64,000 bases of DNA from Nocardia sp. alder85J. GTDB lineage: Bacteria > Actinomycetota > Actinomycetes > Mycobacteriales > Mycobacteriaceae. This document shows positions 16,954-25,126 of this stretch, piece by piece. The position numbers and the translations under genes were made by a program. The notes beneath the pieces were generated by a model. The model was given only the letters and a program-made list of their open reading frames with translations. It ran no database searches and was not told the DNA's origin. Numbering within the stretch: the first letter of the stretch is position 1; every line of letters begins with the position of its first letter. The stretch is from assembly GCF_020176955.2 (NCBI RefSeq), contig NZ_JAIUCZ020000001.1, positions 248,001-312,000 on the forward strand, given 5' to 3'.

Positions 16954-18083
16954 GTCGCCGAACCCGTTCGGGGGAGGACGGCGGTCACGGTCCAGCCGCG
17001 CCCGGGGTCCGGTCCGGCCTCGCAGCGCCCGCCGAGCAGTTCGGCGCGCTCGATCATGCCGAGCAGCCCGAAGCCCGGAGCCACCGGCCGCAGACCTGCG
17101 CTCTCGCCGTCGTCGCTGACCCGCAGGCGCACCGCTGCGGCGTCGGCGGTGACGTGCACCAGGATCCGGGTCGCCCGCCGGGCGTGGCGGCGGGCATTGG
17201 TCACCGATTCCTGGGCCAGCCGGTAGATCGCCGTCGCCACCGCGGGCGGCACCTCCGCGATATCCCCGTCGAACCGCACCTCCACGACCGGGCCGGTGCG
17301 GGTGTCGCCGAGCCGGCGCAGGTCGGCGATGCGCGGGCTCGGCGCCAGCTCCGCGGCCTCGTTGCGGCGCAATACCCGCACCATGGACCGCATCTCGGCC
17401 AGCGCCCGGGACGCCTCGGCCTCGATCACCCGCAACGCGTCGGTCGCCGCGTCCGGCCGTGCCGCCGAGGTCGCCAGGCCCGCCTGTGCGCGGATCACCA
17501 TCGCCGAGACATGATGGGCCACAGTGTCGTGCAGATCGCGGGCCAGCCGTTCGCGTTCGAGCAGTTTGATCTGGTCGATCTCCCGCATCCGGGCCCCGGT
17601 CCGGTACCGCACCGCCGCGCCCGCGGCCACCGTGGCGGAGATGATGATGCAGCCGGCGACCAGTCCGGTGAAGCCGGCCACGCCGAAAACCCAGGACAGC
17701 CCGAGCTTTCCGATCATGATCAGCCACCCGATGATGATCTCGCGCCCGGATCCCCAGCGGGCCAGCGCGTACACCACCAGCACGAGGTACACCATCACGT
17801 TCAGGTCCGGCGAGTGCCCGTGCGTCAGCAGCGGAGCCGTCCCGCAGACGGTGAAGGCGATCGCCACCGTCGGCAACGGCCGGCTGCGCCGCCACAACAG
17901 GGTCGGCAGCAGTCCGACGGCGATCGCGATCGACAGCGCGGGCCACGGAAGATCGTGCCGCAGTGCACCTTCGAGCACCGCGACCGGCGCGAGCACCACC
18001 AGCAGCGCCCAGTCCCGCCACCCGAGGGGCGGCGGATCGGGCGGCCGCGGCTCATCCCACACCGAACGGAGAACACCGTGCAC
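16950..18083 (-). CDS. NarL-type sensor histidine kinase
   Basis: 377 residues from GTG 18083. Four to five N-terminal membrane helices (DWALLVVLAPVAVLEGAL to the ISATVAAGAAV segment), then the HisKA_3 dimerisation helix with phospho-accepting His in LARDLHDTVAHHVSAMVIRA, and a C-terminal ATPase domain (YRLAQESVTNARRHA; GFGLLGMIERAELLGG). There is no large extracellular sensing loop, so the signal is probably membrane-related. The start is uncertain, since only a weak AGATGG precedes the GTG. Box B lies 34 bases upstream. Confidence 0.92.
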   Translation of the reverse strand: MHGVLRSVWDEPRPPDPPPLGWRDWALLVVLAPVAVLEGALRHDLPWPALSIAIAVGLLPTLLWRRSRPLPTVAIAFTVCGTAPLLTHGHSPDLNVMVYLVLVVYALARWGSGREIIIGWLIMIGKLGLSWVFGVAGFTGLVAGCIIISATVAAGAAVRYRTGARMREIDQIKLLERERLARDLHDTVAHHVSAMVIRAQAGLATSAARPDAATDALRVIEAEASRALAEMRSMVRVLRRNEAAELAPSPRIADLRRLGDTRTGPVVEVRFDGDIAEVPPAVATAIYRLAQESVTNARRHARRATRILVHVTADAAAVRLRVSDDGESAGLRPVAPGFGLLGMIERAELLGGRCEAGPDPGRGWTVTAVLPRTGSAT

Positions 18084-18116
18084 CCATCTATCGTACGAAC
18101 CCACGGCCGCCCGGGA

Positions 18117-18143
18117 TCGGCCGAAAGTACGACACCTCGGCCG
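18117..18143. promoter_or_regulatory. Palindromic box B, candidate response-regulator site
   Basis: Arms CGGCCGA and TCGGCCG, 12-base spacer starting AAGTACGA; near copy of box A. It lies in the 378-base gap (18084-18461) before the kinase gene. The gap has no gene; a further CTCGGCCGAG palindrome is at about 18238. Autoregulation of the two-component operon is the simplest reading. Confidence 0.5.
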
Positions 18144-18461
18144 TGCTGCGCTGAGTGATCCCGCTCGCTGCCGCGACAGGACCGCTGGTGCGCCGGGAAT
18201 TCCGCCGCCTCGTGCGCGGCATGCATTGTGCGCGAGTCGGACTCGGCCGAGCACAGTGTCCGGTGGCGGGCGCGCGAGTGGTCCGGCCGGGGACGGGGAT
18301 CGGCCACAGGTTACGCATTGTGTACCAGCGCGCTGATGACGCTGCTAGCGTGGCGGTTCCGGCAGTTCCATGCCGAGAGCCGCGGCCAGGTCGATCGTCT
18401 TGCGCGGTGTGGTGCAGTACCGGGCCAGGCTTCCCGCCCGTTGCCGGGCCGGTGCGCCTCG

Positions 18462-19061
18462 TCACGCCGGTCGGTCCGCCGCGGATCTCGGCGGGAGCGG
18501 CGCGTTGAAGCGGCTGATGAACCGCTCCACGAAGGCGCGAAGTTCCTTGTGCCCCTGCTCCATACCCACCGCGCCCTCATTGCACAGGATGCGGGCGGCG
18601 CCGGTGAGCAGCATGGACATGACGATCGGCGGGAATTCCTGCAAATCGATCCCGTACGCGCGCAGTACGAGAGTGACTGCCGCCGTTTCGATGTCGCGGA
18701 CCCGTTCGGCGTAGGTCTTGAGTTCGGCGCCGATCGCCTTGCGGTGGTTGGCCAGCGCCATGAATTCGAGGTTGAGCTGGGTGAAGCGGGTGTCGGTGTT
18801 GATCAGCCACAGGGCCCGCAACGGGTCGTCGGCGGTGATGGCCGCCCGCATCCGGTCCAGCGCGGCCTCGGCGCCCTCGCGCAGGACCGCGACGAAGAGG
18901 TCGTCCATCGTCGGGAAGTAGTAGTACACCAGCGCCGACCGCACCCCGGCCGCCGCGGCGACCCGGCGCGAGGTGGCGGCGGCGTACCCTTCCTCGCTGA
19001 TGATCCGAGCGGTCGCCTCCATCAGCCGCAGCCGGGCGCCCGGATCCTTGCCGCCGGTCAT
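18462..19061 (-). CDS. TetR-family transcriptional regulator
   Basis: 199 residues. N-terminal helix-turn-helix RLRLMEATARIISEEGYAAA then SRRVAAAAGVRSALVYYYF, followed by a helical ligand domain of FadR-like length. The ATG at 19061 is taken, though an in-frame ATG at 19181 lies inside the upstream operator and is unlikely. The gene sits just after the P450/SDR unit on the same strand and is preceded by the same TGATCGATCGATCA-type palindrome found at 21496 and 21715, so it probably represses itself and the P450/SDR genes. Confidence 0.88.
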   Translation of the reverse strand: MTGGKDPGARLRLMEATARIISEEGYAAATSRRVAAAAGVRSALVYYYFPTMDDLFVAVLREGAEAALDRMRAAITADDPLRALWLINTDTRFTQLNLEFMALANHRKAIGAELKTYAERVRDIETAAVTLVLRAYGIDLQEFPPIVMSMLLTGAARILCNEGAVGMEQGHKELRAFVERFISRFNAPLPPRSAADRPA

Positions 19062-19166
19062 GCGTGGGCCCGATGCGCGCGGGCCCTCGCAGGTCGGCCG
19101 GAGAGGATCCGGCTGCCTGCGGGCGGCTCGCCTGACGTCGTGGTGGGCATGGCACAGTCTAACGAC

Positions 19167-19180
19167 TGAGCGATCGATCA
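19167..19180. promoter_or_regulatory. TetR operator copy 1
   Basis: TGAGCGATCGATCA, a 14-base palindrome with one mismatched pair, located between the TetR gene start and the P450 stop. Related to the perfect copy at 21496. Confidence 0.5.
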
Positions 19181-19220
19181 ATAGGGAGCGGCCCGGCCGC
19201 TTCGGACGGCAGCGGAGACC

Positions 19221-20522
19221 TCATCGCGCGGCGCCCGCCTCGGTGGCGGTGACCGGAGCGAAGGTGATGTGCAGATCGCGCAGCCCGCGCAGCAGGAAGG
19301 TCGGTTCGTAGCCGAACCGGCGTTCCGTCGCATCGCCGTGCCGGGTCGCGTCGATGCCGATATCGCCGAGGCGATCGAGCATCCGGTTCAGGGTGACCTG
19401 GCCCTCCACCCGCGCCAGCGGCGCACCCGCGCAGGTGTGGATTCCGCGGCCGAAGGCGATGTGCTCGCGGGCATTCCTCCGGTCCGGGTGGAACTCGTCC
19501 GGATGCTCGAATTTGCGCGGATCACGATTGGCCGCACCGATACACAGCATCACGACGGTCCCCGCGGGAATATCGACGCCGCCGAGCCGGGTGGAGGTGC
19601 GGGTGAGCCGGAAATCGACCTTGGTCGGGCTCTCGAATCGCAGGGCTTCCTCCACGAATCCGCCGATCAGGCTGCGATCCTCGCGCAGCAGATCCTGATA
19701 GTGCGGGTACTCGCCCAAGATCTTCACCGCCGAGCTGAGCAGTTTGGTGACGGTTTCCTGGCCCGCCGCGAACAGGAATGTCGCCGGCCGGACCAGGTCG
19801 ATGATCTCCGGCGCCGAGCCGTCGGGCCAGGTGGTCGACGCCAGGACGCTGAGGATGTCGGCGCGCGGCGATCGCCGCCGTTCCTCGATGTAGCCGCCGA
19901 AGGTGTCCTCCAGCCACTGCAACGGATTGAGGCCCACCGGTTCGTGGTCCAGCGCGCCCACCCGGCTGCCCGGCGCCGTCCCGGCCAGCGTCCGCCGGAA
20001 CAGGTGCCGGTCGCTGTCCGGCACCCCGAGCAGATCCGCGATCACCAGGGTGGCGAAGGGTTTCGCGTAGTCCCCGAGGAATTCGCATCGACCGGCGGCG
20101 AGGAATTCGTCGAACTGGCGATCGGCCTGCTCCCACATGTATTCCTCGTTCTCCTTCAACCGTTTCGGTGTCAGGAGTTTGGCCAGCAGTGCCCGGGTGC
20201 GGGTGTGATCCGGCGGGTCCATGGTGACCATGTGCTCGTTGATCGGGAACAGATGGCGATGCTCCTCGATCTGCGCGGTGATGTCGTCACCGGCGGGGGT
20301 GAACGGCAGCGGCGGGAACGGCCCGCCGATCGAGATACACGCCGAGAACGCGTCGGAATTCCGGAACGCCTCGTTGACCTCCTGATATCCGGTCACCACC
20401 ACGACGTCGTGATGCGGTTCGCGGAACACCGGATTCCGGTCGCGGAGAGTGCGCCAATACTCGTAGGGATCCTGGGCGACGGCCGCATCGGAGAAATAGT
20501 CCACCGATACTGGATCGGTCAT
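19221..20522 (-). CDS. Cytochrome P450
   Basis: 433 residues, soluble bacterial class I P450. I-helix oxygen-activation motif FLFAAGQETVTKLL, ExxR motif in VEEALRFESPTKV, and heme-thiolate loop HIAFGRGIHTCAGAPLAR with the axial Cys. The substrate is unknown. It follows the mycofactocin-coupled SDR by 70 bases on the same strand, so an alcohol made by the P450 could be oxidised by the SDR. No ferredoxin gene is adjacent; electrons must come from elsewhere. ATG 20522 begins TDPVSVDYFSD. Confidence 0.95.
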   Translation of the reverse strand: MTDPVSVDYFSDAAVAQDPYEYWRTLRDRNPVFREPHHDVVVVTGYQEVNEAFRNSDAFSACISIGGPFPPLPFTPAGDDITAQIEEHRHLFPINEHMVTMDPPDHTRTRALLAKLLTPKRLKENEEYMWEQADRQFDEFLAAGRCEFLGDYAKPFATLVIADLLGVPDSDRHLFRRTLAGTAPGSRVGALDHEPVGLNPLQWLEDTFGGYIEERRRSPRADILSVLASTTWPDGSAPEIIDLVRPATFLFAAGQETVTKLLSSAVKILGEYPHYQDLLREDRSLIGGFVEEALRFESPTKVDFRLTRTSTRLGGVDIPAGTVVMLCIGAANRDPRKFEHPDEFHPDRRNAREHIAFGRGIHTCAGAPLARVEGQVTLNRMLDRLGDIGIDATRHGDATERRFGYEPTFLLRGLRDLHITFAPVTATEAGAAR

Positions 20523-20592
20523 ATCGTGCACGCTTTCGATGCAGAGGGAAGTGGTCGTCGGCCACCGGCGCGGTGACCGGAACGGCGCGAGA

Positions 20593-21432
20593 TCATTTGA
20601 GGGTGCTGCCCGCATCGACCGTCAGCGGGAGCCCGGTGATGTACCGGGCTTCGTCGGAGGCCAGGAACAGCACCGCATTGCTGATGTCGACCGGTTCGAC
20701 CCAGCCGATCGGCAGCACGTGCATGAACTGCGCCACCGGGGCGAAGTCCTCGGCGGTGGGCTTTTCCAGGTCGGGGCGGAACATCTTCATGGTGCCCTCG
20801 TTCATGAACATGGGCGTGTTCACGTTGGTGGGGCAGACGGCGTTGACCCGGATGGAGTGCTGGCCGAGTTCCACGGCGAAACTTCTCATCAGGCCGATCA
20901 CGCCGTGCTTGGCGGCGATGTAGTGGCCGGTGTTCGCGTACGCCTTCAGCCCGCCGACCGAACTGGTCAGCACGATCGACCCGCCGTTGCCACTCGACAA
21001 CAGGTGCGGCACAGCGGCTTTCACCGTCTTCCAGACACCGGAGAGGTTGATGTCGATCATCGTGCCCCAGTCCCGCTCGCTGGTCTTGTCCAGCGTGTCG
21101 CCACCGTTGCCGATCCCGGCGTTGGCGACGACCACGTCCAGCCGCCCCAGCTGCTCGACACCGCTGTCGACGGCCGCTTTCAGTGCGTCGTAGTCGCGCA
21201 CGTCGACCTCGGCGGTGACGATGCGCCGGCCCAGGCCCTTCACCAGATCGGCGGTCTCGGCCAGATCCTCCGGCGTCGACGCCGGGATGGCATGGCTGCC
21301 ACTGACATTCCGGCACACGTCGACCGCGATGATGTCGGCGCCCTCCTGCGCCAGCCGCACCGCGTGACTGCGGCCCTGACCGCGCGCCGCACCACTGATG
21401 AAAGCAACTTTGCCTTCGACCCGCCCTGTCAT
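20593..21432 (-). CDS. Mycofactocin-coupled SDR-family oxidoreductase
   Basis: 279 residues. NAD-binding FISGAARGQGRSHAVRLA and catalytic YIAAK. The insert between beta-2 and alpha-3 (VCRNVSGSHAIPASTPEDLA, then the TADLVKGLGRRIV segment) is the mark of the mycofactocin-associated SDR family, whose tightly held NAD is recycled by the peptide-derived cofactor mycofactocin. It is the first gene of an SDR-P450 operon and its promoter region contains a perfect 16-base palindrome at 21496. A second member of the family is at the right edge of the window. Confidence 0.93.
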   Translation of the reverse strand: MTGRVEGKVAFISGAARGQGRSHAVRLAQEGADIIAVDVCRNVSGSHAIPASTPEDLAETADLVKGLGRRIVTAEVDVRDYDALKAAVDSGVEQLGRLDVVVANAGIGNGGDTLDKTSERDWGTMIDINLSGVWKTVKAAVPHLLSSGNGGSIVLTSSVGGLKAYANTGHYIAAKHGVIGLMRSFAVELGQHSIRVNAVCPTNVNTPMFMNEGTMKMFRPDLEKPTAEDFAPVAQFMHVLPIGWVEPVDISNAVLFLASDEARYITGLPLTVDAGSTLK

Positions 21433-21495
21433 GGAGTACCTCACTCGTCGCCGATCGGGCACCGTCGGCGCCCGATCATCCCTCGACCACTGTCG

Positions 21496-21511
21496 TTGAT
21501 CGATCGATCAA
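21496..21511. promoter_or_regulatory. TetR operator copy 2, perfect palindrome
   Basis: TTGATCGATCGATCAA, 64 bases upstream of the SDR start, in the 306-base gap 21433-21738. A third copy is 220 bases further on. The symmetry suggests a TetR dimer site controlling the SDR-P450 operon. Confidence 0.6.
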
Positions 21512-21714
21512 ACTGTGACATCGAGGCCGATATCTGTCAACGGTCGGAGATCGGCACGACGTCCTGTGCCGCGATCGGGCCGGGTTGCGCGGAATTCGGT
21601 GCGAATACTGCTCTACCGCAGCAAAAACAGTGACATCCTGCGACCCCGGCGTGATCGGTGCGTGCTGCCGCGTCCCGCGGCGGCGGCGCGGGCGGCACTC
21701 GCTCGGCTGATATT

Positions 21715-21730
21715 TTGATCAATCGATCAG
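21715..21730. promoter_or_regulatory. TetR operator copy 3
   Basis: TTGATCAATCGATCAG matches copy 2 at 14 of 16 positions. It lies directly before the degenerate peptide-deformylase frame, on the other side of the same intergenic region. Confidence 0.45.
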
Positions 21731-21738
21731 ACGGGCGG

Positions 21739-22047
21739 ATGCTCGGTCACCTCGTCAACCCGATCCTGGCGACCACCGAACTGCCGGAGGCCATGCCGGA
21801 CCCGGGGGACGATCTCGAAGGCTGTCTGTCGGTGCCGGGAGTGGTTCCCGACCGGGCGGGCGCGCCCGTGGTGGTCGAAGCCACCGGCTACCTCAGCCGC
21901 TGCCTGCAACACGCGACCGACCACCTTGTCCGTCGCCTCTACCTGCAACGCCTCATCGGCAGAAATCAGCGCGCGGCCCGCCGGATGCTCGAGACCCGCG
22001 AGTGGACCGTCACCGGGAACTCCTGGCTTCCGGCGCTGCGCTCGTAA
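21739..22047 (+). pseudogene. def: Degenerate peptide deformylase remnant
   Basis: 102 codons from the ATG at 21739. The order VNPIL, PDPGDDLEGCLSVPG, TGYLSRCLQHATDHL, LYLQRLIGR and WTVTGNSWLP is that of the C-terminal two thirds of an actinobacterial peptide deformylase, which removes N-formyl groups from new proteins. Motif 1 (GxGxAAxQ) and all before it are missing. The metal motif HExDH reads HATDH, so the catalytic glutamate is gone. About fourteen residues after CLSVPG are also missing. The metal ligands Cys (EGCLS) and both His remain. No deformylase activity is expected; a retained metal-binding role is unlikely but not excluded. Confidence 0.75.
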
Positions 22048-22101
22048 CCGGATGACCGACGGCGCGAACGCATCCGGTATCCGCGAGGGTACGGGATCCG
22101 G

Positions 22102-23766
22102 TCAGGGCGCCGGTGGTTGGCGGTGCTCCGGTGCTTGCCGAAAATACGCTCGGAAGTCGAACGGCTCGGTGCGCCGCCGCACACCGGTAAGGGTACCGCG
22201 GACGATCGGTAGCGTCGCCGCATCGGTTTCCACGCCGAATGCGTGGGCCCAGGCGATCTCGTCCGCGAAGGGGGTGTCACCGGCGAGTTGTGCGGCGGCG
22301 AGTCCGGAGGGGACCGCGCCGCGGGCCCACAGCAGCCGCCACTGTTGCGCATCGGCCACCAGCACTCGCAGCGCCGGGAATGTGCCGATCTGCTCCAGAT
22401 CCGCGATATCGACCGCCGCGATGTCCAGCCGCTGGAGCGAGGGCAGCTTCGCCAGCGCGGCGATGTGCACCGGATGATCCGTGGCGGTCAGCGTGACATC
22501 CCACAGGGTCGGATGCCCGGCCAGCGGCTCCAGTGCTATCAGCGGGCCGCCGAGCGTCAGCGATTCCAGTGGGACGGCGTGTGGCACAGCGATATTCAGT
22601 GCGTGGATGCCGCGCAGCGTGAGCTCGCGCAGCGCCGGCAGCGCGGTGAGCGCGCGGGTGTCGAAGGAATCCGCCGCCTCGAGCTGAAGTCGTTGCACGG
22701 CGGCGACATCGGGCAGCGAGTCGAGCGGCAGGTCGGCGCCGCGCAGGAAGACCTGTGACTGTGGAGCCTGCGAGTCCCGGTCCTCCTGATCGGGAGCGGA
22801 ATCTCCTGTGTGCAATTCGGCGACGGACCGGCGGAGCACCGCGAGCACCGATTCGCCCCGGCGCACGGCGGAGTAATGGCCGCCGGGTTCGAATTGGATG
22901 AGCTGGCCCGGCGCTCCCGCCGGTCCGGGATCGAGATCGACGGCGAAAACCGCGCGGTCGCTGGTGCCGACGACCACCCACTTCGGGCTGCGGGACACGC
23001 GCTGCACCACGCCGGGCGGCCAGGATTCGAGCACCACCCGCTCGTATCCGAACAGCGAGTCGTCCCAGGCGCCGTGTGCGGGGCGGCCGGGCTCGAGCCG
23101 CTCGAATTCGGGGCCGTCACCGAGATGGTCCCGGGCGACCCGGTCCGGTGGCAGCAGCCGGGTGAACCCCAGCAGGCCCCGGTCGTCGTAGTCGTGGCCC
23201 ACCACCCGGTAGAGCGCCCGCAGATCTTCCGGCAACCGGACGCCCAGCAGCGCTTCGGCGGCCGCGATATCCGCCTCCTCGGCCCCGGGACCGAGTTCGG
23301 GGGCCTGCTGCCCGGTGCGCAGCGCCACGTACTCGTCGACCAGCACGGCGACCGTCGCGATCAGGGCCGGATCGGTCGGCCGATCGTCCACCGCGACAGC
23401 CGGTGCGGCCGCGAGGTCGTGTCCCGGATACCGATAGTCGTGATCGAACACGAGCTGCCGGCCCGAGGACCATCGGAAGTTGGGGAGATATCCCGCCTCC
23501 CAATGGTATTGACACTCGTAGCTGTCGCCGGTGAGTCGCAGTCGCAGGTGCACCGTGCTCTTCTCGGCCGCGCCGCGGGCGGCCCGGACCGCCGCGGCCA
23601 CCTCGCCGATGCCGCTCGACGGGAGCGGCGCCATCATCCCGACGGCCTCGGCGGCGCTCACCCCGTAACCGCTGGGGCCGTGGTGCAGTGTCAGCGTGCC
23701 TCCGGTGGCGCCGGTTTCCGCGAATTCCCGTGCCAGCTGTGTGATCAGTTCGGTCAATCCGGTCAT
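22102..23766 (-). CDS. SUKH (SMI1/KNR4) domain protein with leucine-rich repeats
   Basis: 554 residues, no signal peptide. Residues ~1-120 form a domain of the kind seen in immunity-type proteins (STVHLRLRLTGDSYECQYHW). Residues ~160-310 look like a SMI1/KNR4 (SUKH) domain (AAAEALLGVRLPEDLRALYR, DDRGLLGFTRLLPP, and later FEPGGHYSAVRRGESVLAVL). Residues ~335-480 are irregular leucine-rich repeats (LRELTLRGIHALNIAVP, LESLTLGGPLIALEPLAGHP, LQRLDIAAVDIADLEQIG). SUKH domains often act as immunity or scaffold modules in toxin systems, but no toxin gene is adjacent. Function unknown. Confidence 0.75.
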   Translation of the reverse strand: MTGLTELITQLAREFAETGATGGTLTLHHGPSGYGVSAAEAVGMMAPLPSSGIGEVAAAVRAARGAAEKSTVHLRLRLTGDSYECQYHWEAGYLPNFRWSSGRQLVFDHDYRYPGHDLAAAPAVAVDDRPTDPALIATVAVLVDEYVALRTGQQAPELGPGAEEADIAAAEALLGVRLPEDLRALYRVVGHDYDDRGLLGFTRLLPPDRVARDHLGDGPEFERLEPGRPAHGAWDDSLFGYERVVLESWPPGVVQRVSRSPKWVVVGTSDRAVFAVDLDPGPAGAPGQLIQFEPGGHYSAVRRGESVLAVLRRSVAELHTGDSAPDQEDRDSQAPQSQVFLRGADLPLDSLPDVAAVQRLQLEAADSFDTRALTALPALRELTLRGIHALNIAVPHAVPLESLTLGGPLIALEPLAGHPTLWDVTLTATDHPVHIAALAKLPSLQRLDIAAVDIADLEQIGTFPALRVLVADAQQWRLLWARGAVPSGLAAAQLAGDTPFADEIAWAHAFGVETDAATLPIVRGTLTGVRRRTEPFDFRAYFRQAPEHRQPPAP

Positions 23767-23943
23767 ATGGCCCTCCCCATTGCCTTGCCGTGATCGAGAC
23801 CCACCCTAGCCACACCCACCGACAAATTCCCCGGTGCGCCCCGAGGTTGCCGGTCGTGACGAGATCGCCATCGTGTACGCCGCCCCGGGACGACCGGCGC
23901 GTCGTACAGTGGCGGTGGTGCTCCCTAGAGAGGTGTGAGGCGC

Positions 23944-24741
23944 GTGCAACCGAATTCCGAACCGCCGCTGGAACCGACCGCGGGCGAGCGGCTGTCCCAT
24001 GCCGGGCGGATCTTCACCTCCGACCTGTCGGTCAACGAGTTCGCGCTGCTGCACGGCGCCGGATTCGAGCCGATCGACCTGGTCATGGGGGTGTCGGTGT
24101 ATCACGTGGGCTTCCAGTTCGCCGGGCTGCGGCAGCAGGCCGAACTCCAGGTGCTCACCGAGGCCACCTATCGCGCGCGCTGGAACGCGATGGCGCGGAT
24201 GCAGGCCGAGGCCGATGCCCTGCGCGCCGACGGCATCGTCGGGGTGCGGTTGCAGTGGCGGCATGTCGGCGGTGAGGCCAATCATCTGGAGTTCATCGCC
24301 GTCGGCACCGCCGTGCGCTACGTCCGCGAGCCGGGGCAGTTCCGGCGGCCCAACGGGCAGGCATTCACCAGCCATCTCTCCGGTCAGGACATGGTGACCC
24401 TGCTGCGGTCCGGTTTCGCGCCGGTCGCGTTCGTGATGGGTAACTGCGTATTCCACGTCGCCGTACAGGGTTTCATGCAGTCGATGCGCCAGATCGGTAC
24501 CAATGTCGAGATGCCGCAGTGGACACAGGGCAACTACCAGGCCCGCGAACTGGCGATGAGCCGGATGCAGGCCGAGGCCGAACGCGACGGCGGCATCGGC
24601 GTGACCGGCGTGCACTTCCAGATCGAGAGTTACGCCTGGGGCCACCACACGGTCGAGTTCTACGCGGCCGGTACCGCCGTGCGCCGCACCGGCGAGCCCG
24701 AGACCATCACTCCGCAGTTCGTGCTGCCGATGGGCGATTAG
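23944..24741 (+). CDS. Tandem UPF0145 (YbjQ-like) heavy-metal-binding-domain protein
   Basis: 265 residues made of two copies of one module. Copy 1 (from ~residue 15): FTSDLSVNEFALLHGAGFEP and VMGVSVYHVGFQ, ending EFIAVGTAVRYV. Copy 2 (from ~residue 140): FTSHLSGQDMVTLLRSGFAP and VMGNCVFHVAVQ, ending EFYAAGTAVRRT. Each has the MAxMQAEAxALxADGI(V/G)V helix typical of UPF0145/YbjQ proteins, which form pentameric beta-rich assemblies with unproven metal binding. GTG 23944 is preferred (AGAGAGG ten bases upstream); GTG 23935 is the alternative. The next gene starts three bases after the stop. Confidence 0.75.
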   Translation: MQPNSEPPLEPTAGERLSHAGRIFTSDLSVNEFALLHGAGFEPIDLVMGVSVYHVGFQFAGLRQQAELQVLTEATYRARWNAMARMQAEADALRADGIVGVRLQWRHVGGEANHLEFIAVGTAVRYVREPGQFRRPNGQAFTSHLSGQDMVTLLRSGFAPVAFVMGNCVFHVAVQGFMQSMRQIGTNVEMPQWTQGNYQARELAMSRMQAEAERDGGIGVTGVHFQIESYAWGHHTVEFYAAGTAVRRTGEPETITPQFVLPMGD

Positions 24742-24744
24742 CCC

Positions 24745-25122
24745 ATGGGCGCACCGAGTTTCGATTCGGAGCGAGCGGCCGGCGTGATCGCCGCGGCGCT
24801 GCACGGCCCCGGCGGCGCCGGGCTGGTGTTCACCGTCTTCGCCGCTGTGCCCGGCGCGGTCCGGACCCCGGCCCGCCGCAGCCTGTTCCGCTCCGAACCG
24901 GAACGCCTGCAACTGGGCGACTGGCGCTACGAGGTCACCGCCGACCAGCGCATCCGGGCCGCCCACGTGGTCAACGGCATCGTGCTGGCGGAGGACCTGC
25001 TCACCGCCACATCCGTCGGGCCGCATGTGGCGCGGGCGCTGGCCACGGTGGTGGCCGGGTACGGCCCGCCGGCACTCCCGCAGATCGAGGCCGCGCTCGA
25101 GGTGCTGGAGACGGCGGGCTGA
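24745..25122 (+). CDS. Small conserved actinobacterial protein coupled to the UPF0145 gene
   Basis: 125 residues, no signal peptide or membrane segment. I do not recognise a named family. It begins three bases after the UPF0145 stop, so translation is coupled and a shared task is likely. Hydrophobic beta-strand AGLVFTVFAAVPG is followed by a basic stretch (RTPARRSLFRSEPERLQ), a WRYEVTADQRIRAAHVVNG strand and a C-terminal helix. Its compact alpha/beta pattern suggests a small binding or chaperone-like partner, but this is inference. Confidence 0.65.
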   Translation: MGAPSFDSERAAGVIAAALHGPGGAGLVFTVFAAVPGAVRTPARRSLFRSEPERLQLGDWRYEVTADQRIRAAHVVNGIVLAEDLLTATSVGPHVARALATVVAGYGPPALPQIEAALEVLETAG

Positions 25123-25126
25123 TCCG

